Shown here one piece after another: positions 7,090-11,572 of a stretch of DNA of 11,572 bases. The notes under the pieces were generated by a model. That model saw only the letters and a list, made by a program, of their open reading frames with translations. It made no database searches and was not told the origin of the DNA. Source of the DNA: JABJJH01 sp047631095 (GTDB lineage Bacteria; Pseudomonadota; Alphaproteobacteria; UBA8366; GCA-2717185); assembly GCA_047631095.1 (NCBI GenBank), contig JBLHZD010000108.1, positions 1 through 11,572 of the forward strand. The letters are read 5' to 3'. Position 1 is the stretch's first letter, and each line of letters begins with the position of its first letter. A program made the position numbers and the translations under genes.

Positions 7090-7413
7090 ATGAGCAACGA
7101 ACAACACATGCTGGACCGGCTTTATGAGGTCATCGCCGCGCGCAAAGGCGCCAACGCGGAGTCGTCCTATACGGCGAAACTGTTTGCGCGCGGCACGCCC
7201 AAGATTGCGCAGAAGCTGGGTGAAGAAGCCGTTGAGACCGTCATCGCCGCGTTGGCGCAGGACCGCGCCGCCGTCACGGCGGAGAGCGCCGATTTGCTGT
7301 ATCATCTGCTGGTGCTGTGGGCCGATAAGGGCGTGGCGCCGGGGGATGTGTGGGCCGAACTGGCGCGCCGCGAAGGTGTGTCGGGGTTGGTGGAAAAAGC
7401 GTCCCGCAAATAG
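7090..7413 (+). CDS. hisE: Phosphoribosyl-ATP pyrophosphatase
   Basis: A 107-residue all-alpha MazG-like pyrophosphohydrolase that hydrolyses phosphoribosyl-ATP to phosphoribosyl-AMP, the second histidine step. Family motifs are SSYTAKLFARGTPKIAQKLG (25-44), the metal-binding EEAVE (45-49) and ESADLLYHLLVLW (65-77), where Glu65 and Asp68 complete the metal site. It stands alone, unfused to hisI, as in many alphaproteobacteria. It starts 35 bases after hisF and ends in TAG, 25 bases before the HIT gene. hisG, hisD, hisC and hisI are not in the window. Confidence 0.96.
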   Translation: MSNEQHMLDRLYEVIAARKGANAESSYTAKLFARGTPKIAQKLGEEAVETVIAALAQDRAAVTAESADLLYHLLVLWADKGVAPGDVWAELARREGVSGLVEKASRK

Positions 7414-7438
7414 AGACGCATAATTTATCGAGGACATC

Positions 7439-7807
7439 ATGGCGTACGATTCTGAAAATATTTTCGCGAAAATCCTGCGCGGTGAAATTCCGTGCGACAA
7501 GGTTTTCGAAAACGAACACGCGCTCGCCTTACGCGATATTCATCCACAGGCGCCGGTGCATGTGCTGGTGATCCCCAAGGGCGCCTATATTTCCATGGAT
7601 GATTTTTCCGCGCAGGCCAGCGACGCCGAAATCGCCGGTTTTACCCGGGCCATCGGAGAGGCGGCGCGCACGCTTGGCGTGGTGGAAAGCGGATACCGCA
7701 TCATCGCGAATAACGGCGCCGACGCCCATCAGGAAGTCGATCACCTGCACGTGCATATCTGCGCGGGTGGAAAGTTGGGGCGCATGATTAAGCCCGCCGA
7801 TAAATAA
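7439..7807 (+). CDS. HIT-family (HINT-like) nucleotide-binding protein
   Basis: A 122-residue histidine-triad protein of the HINT branch, likely a purine nucleoside phosphoramidase or hydrolase. The N-terminal NIFAKILRGEIPCDKVFE and the central HPQAPVHVLVIPK are typical of the family. The active-site triad is DHLHVHICAGG (101-111), with His102, His104 and His106; the last His is the usual nucleophile. Most relatives have HxHxH followed by L or V and GGR, so IC-AGG is a mild variant. A clear GAGGA ribosome site lies just upstream of the ATG. HIT genes commonly follow hisE in alphaproteobacteria, so it may be co-transcribed. Confidence 0.92.
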   Translation: MAYDSENIFAKILRGEIPCDKVFENEHALALRDIHPQAPVHVLVIPKGAYISMDDFSAQASDAEIAGFTRAIGEAARTLGVVESGYRIIANNGADAHQEVDHLHVHICAGGKLGRMIKPADK

Positions 7808-7837
7808 TTTAAAATAATTTCGGGGACCCAATAACCG

Positions 7838-8200
7838 ATGACCCTGTATCACGGACATTGCCATTGCGGCGCGGTGGCGTTTGAAATCGAGACCACGCTG
7901 GATCGTGCGGCGGTGTGCAATTGCTCCATGTGCAAACGGCGCAACGGGTTGATGCATCGCGTGCAGCCCGAAGACTTTAAACTCCTGCGCGGCGAGGTGG
8001 ATTTAACGCTGTATCAATTCAACACCGGAACGGCGAAGCATTATTTTTGCAGCCATTGCGGCATCTATCCGTTTCACCGGCCCCGCCGCGCGCCCGGCGT
8101 TTATGCGGTAAACGTGCATTGCCTGGACGGCGTCAGCGACGATGACATCGCAGCGTTTTCCATCGAACATATCGACGGGCGCGGTTTTTCCACGCCCTGA
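7838..8200 (+). CDS. GFA-family (Gfa-like/CENP-V) zinc protein
   Basis: A 120-residue protein of the GFA family, a small beta-fold that binds zinc and includes the glutathione-dependent formaldehyde-activating enzyme. Zinc-ligand cysteines appear in the expected order: CHCG (Cys8, Cys10), CNCSMC (Cys27, Cys29, Cys32) and FCSHCG (Cys71, Cys74). The motifs YHGHCHCGAVAFE, YQFNTGTAKHYFC and YAVNVHCLDG are also typical. The reaction is not predictable for this shorter branch, as many members are not formaldehyde-active. It lies 30 bases after the HIT gene in the same direction and has only a weak GGGGA ribosome site. Confidence 0.88.
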   Translation: MTLYHGHCHCGAVAFEIETTLDRAAVCNCSMCKRRNGLMHRVQPEDFKLLRGEVDLTLYQFNTGTAKHYFCSHCGIYPFHRPRRAPGVYAVNVHCLDGVSDDDIAAFSIEHIDGRGFSTP

Positions 8201-8362
8201 CCCGCGCTTTTGTTCGAGTGCGCTTCAACCGGCGTTTGATAAAAGTCCGTACCAATCCCCTTGACCGCCATCGGTATATGTCGTTTCGTTAATCCCGTAA
8301 CGCCACCAGAACGCCATCAGTAGGCGGTCGGGGCGCGCAACGAGACAGGGGAGGGTACGGCC

Positions 8363-9631
8363 ATGTCGGACACCGGCGCAGGCGATGTCGAAACCTCGAC
8401 ATCAAAACATCTACGAGGCAAATACGCGGTTTGCGGGATCGGCGAGACCAGCTATCGCCGCGGATCAGACCAGTCCACGCGCTCGCTCGCGACCTTGGCG
8501 ATCAAAAACGCCATGGACGATGCGGGTATGAAAGCGGGCGATGTCGACGGCATGCTCAGCTATTCGGGCAATGACTCGACGTTCTCAAACTTCGTTGCGG
8601 GCGATCTTGGCATCCGGCTGAACTTCTACATGGACGTGCATGGCGGCGGCTCGTCAAGCGAATGCCTGATCGGCATCGCCATCGGCGTGATCGAAGCCGG
8701 GCTGTGCAAGACCGTGGCGATCTTCCGCGCGATGAACGGGTTTTCCCAGGTGCGTATCGGCGGCACGGGCTCGCGCTCGGCGGCGCCCGTCACCGGCGAT
8801 CAAATCCACCACCGGGCCTATGGCTGGCAAAGCGCGGGGCAAATGTTCGCGCCCTCGTTCCTGCGCCATATGTATGATTACGGCTCGACGCCGGAACAGG
8901 TGGCCCACGTAAAAGCGGCGCACTCCAACCACGCGTCCAACAATCCCAAGGCGTATTACAAAAACCGCGTGACGCCCGAAGACGTCGTGAATTCGCGCAT
9001 CATCTGTAAACCGCTGCATCTGCTGGATTGCTGTGTGGAGACCGATAACGCCACCTGCATTATCGTCACCCGCGTGGAACGGGCGCGCGATTGCCCCAAC
9101 CCGCCCGCCGTCATTCAGGCCATCGCCGGGCGCACCTGTAAACCGCGCGCCGACATGCATTACCAGCACGGGCCGATCTCCACCGTCGCGGGTCATTACG
9201 CCAAGGATATTTTATGGCCCAATGCGGGCGTCGGGCCGGAAGACATCGACGTCACCGGCGCCTATGACGCCTTCACCTTCACTGCCATGCTGCAGCTCGA
9301 AGATTACGGCTTCTGCAAAAAAGGCGAAGGCGGCGATTATGTCTCGTCGGGAATCATCAATCTGGGCGGGGAGCGTCCCAACAACACGTCCGGCGGGCAT
9401 CTGTGCGAAGGCTATACCCACGGTATGAGCATGGTCATCGAAAACACCCGCCAATTGCGCGGCGAGGTCGATGATTTTTGTCCCATCGGGCCAGACGGCA
9501 AACGCCAGCATACCTATGATTACGCCGAAGGCGGCTGCCGACAGGTCAAAGGCGCGGAGCTGACCGCCAATCTGGGTTGGGCCAATCCCGGCACGGGCTC
9601 GGCTATGGTCATGGCCAAAGACCACCGATAA
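8363..9631 (+). CDS. SCP-x/Ltp2-type thiolase-fold lipid-transfer protein
   Basis: A 422-residue member of the SCP-x thiolase / lipid-transfer (Ltp2-like) branch of the thiolase superfamily. Family landmarks are the N-terminal AVCGIGETSYRR, the STRSLATLAIKNAMDDAG helix, VIEAGLCKTVAI (109-120), YDAFTFTAMLQLEDYGFCKKGEGG (301-324) and NTSGGHLCEGYTHG (341-354). By eye the position of the thiolase nucleophile Cys (in HGGGSSSECLIG) falls on Gly96 or Ser97, with Cys101 displaced, so simple thiolysis is doubtful. Ltp2 homologues instead cleave side-chain aldols with a DUF35 partner, and a DUF35 gene follows after 25 bases. Substrate is unknown (acyl-CoA, sterol or aromatic). A GGGGAGGG ribosome site precedes the ATG at 8363; the 162-base upstream gap probably holds the promoter. 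Alternatively it is an acetyl-CoA acyltransferase using another Cys. Confidence 0.85.
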   Translation: MSDTGAGDVETSTSKHLRGKYAVCGIGETSYRRGSDQSTRSLATLAIKNAMDDAGMKAGDVDGMLSYSGNDSTFSNFVAGDLGIRLNFYMDVHGGGSSSECLIGIAIGVIEAGLCKTVAIFRAMNGFSQVRIGGTGSRSAAPVTGDQIHHRAYGWQSAGQMFAPSFLRHMYDYGSTPEQVAHVKAAHSNHASNNPKAYYKNRVTPEDVVNSRIICKPLHLLDCCVETDNATCIIVTRVERARDCPNPPAVIQAIAGRTCKPRADMHYQHGPISTVAGHYAKDILWPNAGVGPEDIDVTGAYDAFTFTAMLQLEDYGFCKKGEGGDYVSSGIINLGGERPNNTSGGHLCEGYTHGMSMVIENTRQLRGEVDDFCPIGPDGKRQHTYDYAEGGCRQVKGAELTANLGWANPGTGSAMVMAKDHR

Positions 9632-9656
9632 ACCATCGAGAAGAGGAGGACGGACA

Positions 9657-10178
9657 ATGCCCGTACAAGGCGAATATCAAGGCATGATGCTGACCATCGA
9701 CGATCTCGATGGCGAAAATCTGGACTTCTTCCGCCACTGCGCGGAAGGTAATTTTCACCTGCAACGCGGAACTAAAAGCGGCCTGCTGCGCTATCCCCCC
9801 ACCACGGCCTGTCCCTGGACCAGCGAACGAGAAGCCGAATGGGTCCCCGTCGAAGGTAAAGGCGAAGTGCACTCCTACGCCGAAGTGCACCACCCCATCC
9901 AGCCCGCCTTCCGCGACAAGGTGCCCTATATGGTGCTGCTCGTGGATCTGGATACCCAGAAAGGCGAACCCAGCGAACATGAAGCCCTGCGCGTGGCGGG
10001 AAACCTGATGACCCCGGACGGCGAATTCGCCCCACCGGAAATGATCAAACAGGTCGGCATCGGCACGCGCGTTAAAATGATCTTCGTGCAGGTCGCCGAC
10101 GGCTTCGCCATCCCCCACTGGGTCGTGGACGAAGACGCTACCCAACCGGAAAAACCCTGGCGCTACCCACAGGAATAA
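9657..10178 (+). CDS. DUF35-type OB-fold protein with degenerate zinc ribbon
   Basis: A 173-residue partner-type protein of the DUF35 family, which normally has an N-terminal helix, a rubredoxin-like zinc ribbon and an OB-fold, and accompanies thiolase-fold enzymes (for example ChsH2 with Ltp2, BbsA with BbsB). Here residues 35-48, LQRGTKSGLLRYPP, align without gaps to the family pattern QRC-x-x-CG-x-LRYPP, with Gly38 and Ser41 where the cysteines belong. The second pair, usually CPxC, reads CPWT, leaving only Cys52. The OB-fold (about residues 62-155) looks intact: WVPVEGKGEVHSY, HHPIQPAF, PYMVLLVDLD and IGTRVKMIFVQVADG. It follows the thiolase gene after 25 bases with a strong GAGGAGG ribosome site, so they are very likely one transcript and one complex. 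Its function is inferred from its partner. Confidence 0.82.
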   Translation: MPVQGEYQGMMLTIDDLDGENLDFFRHCAEGNFHLQRGTKSGLLRYPPTTACPWTSEREAEWVPVEGKGEVHSYAEVHHPIQPAFRDKVPYMVLLVDLDTQKGEPSEHEALRVAGNLMTPDGEFAPPEMIKQVGIGTRVKMIFVQVADGFAIPHWVVDEDATQPEKPWRYPQE

Positions 10179-10184
10179 ACGCGG

Positions 10185-10228
10185 CGTTAAAGGGTGGCGG
10201 AAATATTTGAGACGGCGACCCTTTAACG
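10185..10228. terminator. 11-bp inverted repeat downstream of the DUF35 gene
   Basis: CGTTAAAGGGT (10185-10195) and ACCCTTTAACG (10218-10228) are perfect reverse complements around a 22-base loop that itself contains the palindrome AAATATTT. It starts 7 bases after the stop and may end the thiolase-DUF35 transcript. No T-tract follows, so it could be a processing or structural element. Its right arm runs straight into a REP-like palindrome. Confidence 0.5.
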
Positions 10229-10255
10229 TCATACCCGCGAAGGCGGGTATCCAGC
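10226..10255. repeat. REP-like extragenic palindrome
   Basis: CGTC, then ATACCCGC (10231-10238), a GAAG loop, GCGGGTAT (10243-10250) and CCAG match the widespread dispersed palindrome of the form CGTCATxCCCGCGAAxGCGGGxATCCAG seen between genes in many proteobacteria. It is intergenic here; the element is recognised from memory and copy number in this genome is not known. Such units are often mobilised by REP-associated transposases, none of which is in the window. Confidence 0.7.
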
Positions 10256-10283
10256 CAAGCCGGTAGTATAAGGTAAAGGTTTT

Positions 10284-10300
10284 GGCGCCCGCGGCGCCGC
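10284..10300. repeat. Double GGCGCC palindrome
   Basis: GGCGCC (10284-10289) and GGCGCC (10293-10298) flank CGC, giving a 6-bp hairpin; the second copy also sits in a perfect palindrome GCGGCGCCGC (10291-10300). On the plus strand it is followed by GCTTTAATTTT, so it could be a terminator for rightward transcripts, though T-richness is modest. It lies right after the stop of the leftward small gene. Confidence 0.4.
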
Positions 10301-10303
10301 GCT

Positions 10304-10588
10304 TTAATTTTGCGCTGGTGCGGTGTCGATGTATGGCGAGGATTCAATAAACGCCATCAACGCACCGGCGTTGCGCTCACCCGCTGCCTGCGCTACATTC
10401 AATCGCGCCATCTCGGCGATCAACGCATTCCGCTTTTCACTCAACGTCTGAAACTGAATATCACACCCGGCGATCTGACGCGGGTAGTCGATAAGCTTGG
10501 CGTAAACGGCGCGTTTTTGCGCCATTAGGTTGGCGCGAAGAGTTTGCCAATTTGAAGAACTGGAATACCGAATTTGGTATGAAGCCAT
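10304..10588 (-). CDS. Small hypothetical helical protein
   Basis: I do not recognise this 94-residue protein. It is mostly predicted to be helical and polar, with NWQTLRANLMAQKRAVYAKL, then a break around YPRQIAG, then LSEKRNALIAEMARLN and an alanine-rich end; this suggests a helical hairpin or coiled coil. It has one Cys and no signal peptide or membrane segment. I chose the start at 10588 (MASYQIRYS) rather than 10600, because GGAG lies six bases upstream of it, inside the longer alternative (MEKK), making a much better ribosome site. It lies 51 bases downstream of the pentapeptide-repeat gene and in the same direction, so they may share a transcript. Overlapping rightward frames are less protein-like, but coding is not certain. 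Confidence 0.6.
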   Translation of the reverse strand: MASYQIRYSSSSNWQTLRANLMAQKRAVYAKLIDYPRQIAGCDIQFQTLSEKRNALIAEMARLNVAQAAGERNAGALMAFIESSPYIDTAPAQN

Positions 10589-10639
10589 CTTTTTCTCCAT
10601 TGATGAGACTTCAATCTATCATAAATTTTTGCCGATTGT

Positions 10640-11572
10640 TTATCCGCGCCGGAATCGCCACCGGATTGCCAGGAAAAACAGTGTCAGCGTCGTTAAGCAA
10701 AGTATTGAATGGAGGGTTGCGATCAGGCGAATACCAAATAATTTGCTACTTCCAAACAAATTACAGGCGGCCTCTCTACCAGCAGAGGTCCATATAAAAA
10801 AAGGCCGAACGATTTGTTCAATTGAAAAAGCAAAGAGTGTATCGAAATCAGTCCAGCCACCGTGGATAAAAATAAAGGCTGTGAAGAAGAGAGCCGTAAA
10901 AACTGACAACCAAGCCAATGCACGGGCGGGGGATTGCCCATACTCCGAAAACCAATCGTAAGCAGTTGAGAGTAATTTCACAAAAATTGGTGTTTCGCTG
11001 CTATTTCGAAGACCCTGTTGTTCCAATGAATAAAAGACGGCTTCTTCGTTTCGGGCGCGATGTTCTTCCATCGCGAGCTTTAAAGTACGGTAAGCTCTCG
11101 CGGCACGGTTTCCAGAGGTATCTTCAAAGGAAGAATTTTCAAATGTTGTGTTTTGGTGCAGTTTTGCGGAGTAAAAGTTAGGTGCCATTGCAAAGGTACA
11201 ACCCTCAAAAAAGGCACCATGCGAAAAGTTACGATTTGAAAACGTTACTAAAGTGCAAAAATATGAATTGTTAAAAACCATACTATGCATGTTGTTTGAT
11301 CCAAATTTAGAGCTTAAATTTTTCTTTTCAGAAAACAGTGCACTCCTCAAAAATTTGCAATGAGTGAACGACGCAATTGATCGAAACTCTGTTCCAGAGA
11401 AGTCACCTTTTTCATTAAATAATGAATAATCAAACGAAGACTATTGACGGAATACCGAATCTGTAAAATTCACGCCTTTCTCAAAAACTAGGCACGAAAA
11501 ATCTGTAAACTGTCTAAAATCTACCATTGCAAAGTTTGAATGCTGATGAAATTTGGTGTTGGTTATTCGAAA
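10640..11572 (-). pseudogene. Pentapeptide-repeat membrane protein, interrupted by in-frame TAG, 5' end outside window
   Basis: The frame runs from the right edge to a TAA at 10640-10642 (310 sense or stop codons) with a single TAG at 11441-11443. Both sides of the TAG carry the same repeat: Phe at alternating 5- and 6-residue steps (for example FTDSVF, FDYSLF, FSGTEF, FTHCKF), the pentapeptide_3-like pattern that builds a right-handed beta helix. After the repeats come an arginine-rich helix, EEAVFYSLEQQGLR, the DWFSEYGQSPARALAWL junction, and two membrane segments (roughly LSVFTALFFTAFIFIHG and LIATLHSILCLTTLTLFFLAI). Family relatives are uncharacterised membrane proteins, some with channel-like C-termini. 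Without readthrough, translation could restart only within the repeats, for example at TTG 11350. TAG is used as a normal stop by hisB and hisE, so reassignment is unlikely. Composition is much more AT-rich than the his region, suggesting transfer. Confidence 0.75.

Noticed and set aside
8261..8293. Promoter for the thiolase gene: TTGACC with a TATATG or TTTCGT downstream box
   Set aside because: TTGACC is good, but TATATG is only 8 bases away and the box at 17 bases spacing is poor; a promoter is likely in this gap but not locatable by eye.
10138..10347. Leftward small frame with LDTRLRGYDV
   Set aside because: That peptide is the known artefact of translating a REP-like palindrome; it is not a gene.
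10310..10528. Rightward frame of 72 codons
   Set aside because: Overlaps the leftward small gene, lacks a ribosome site and shows no protein-like pattern.
10530..10961. Rightward open frame of 143 codons
   Set aside because: It is antisense to the pentapeptide-repeat membrane protein, whose frame has clear repeats and membrane segments.
11441..11443. TAG reassigned to an amino acid (genetic code change)
   Set aside because: hisB and hisE in the same window end in TAG, so TAG is used as a normal stop here.

Overview
The window looks like a chromosome segment from an alphaproteobacterium, possibly a Rhodospirillales-like lineage. The evidence is the gene order Smr-domain protein / XRE regulator / hslU / hslV (one strand change) followed by hisB-hisH-x-hisA-hisF-hisE, an HslV with a short N-terminal prepeptide ending in HG before the catalytic Thr, and moderately high GC with frequent 4-nt stop/start overlaps. 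Genus-level placement is not possible by eye.

Layout. Positions 1-1622 (+): the 3' part of a LutC-like LUD protein, an Smr-domain protein and a small XRE-family regulator, tightly packed (4-nt gap, then a 4-nt overlap). Positions 1612-3458 (-): the ATP-dependent protease HslVU, hslV first and hslU second with an ATGA overlap; the 3' end of hslU overlaps the 3' end of the regulator by 11 nt. A 205-nt divergent intergenic region (3459-3663) carries a heat-shock-like promoter facing hslV and must also serve the his genes. Positions 3664-7413 (+): histidine biosynthesis genes hisB, hisH, a GNAT acetyltransferase, hisA, hisF and hisE. The acetyltransferase sits between hisH and hisA, and its stop overlaps the GTG start of hisA. 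Positions 7439-8200 (+): a HIT-family protein and a GFA-like zinc protein. Positions 8363-10178 (+): an SCP-x/Ltp2-type thiolase-fold protein and a DUF35 OB-fold partner, probably one two-subunit enzyme. Each lacks residues expected of its family: the thiolase nucleophile Cys, and three of the four zinc-ribbon Cys.

From about 10180 the character changes. There is an 11-bp inverted repeat joined to a dispersed REP-like palindrome, then a double GGCGCC palindrome, then two leftward genes in increasingly AT-rich DNA: a small unrecognised helical protein and a pentapeptide-repeat protein with two C-terminal membrane segments. The pentapeptide gene runs off the right edge and is interrupted by one in-frame TAG (11441-11443) that keeps the repeat register perfectly on both sides.

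The core (his, hslVU) is ordinary housekeeping DNA. The points most worth a second look are the amber-interrupted pentapeptide gene, the unusual thiolase/DUF35 pair, the 15-bp coding minisatellite in the Smr gene, the acetyltransferase inside the his cluster and the heat-shock-like promoter. I did not find a clearly novel multi-gene system such as a CRISPR, toxin-antitoxin or phage-defence locus.
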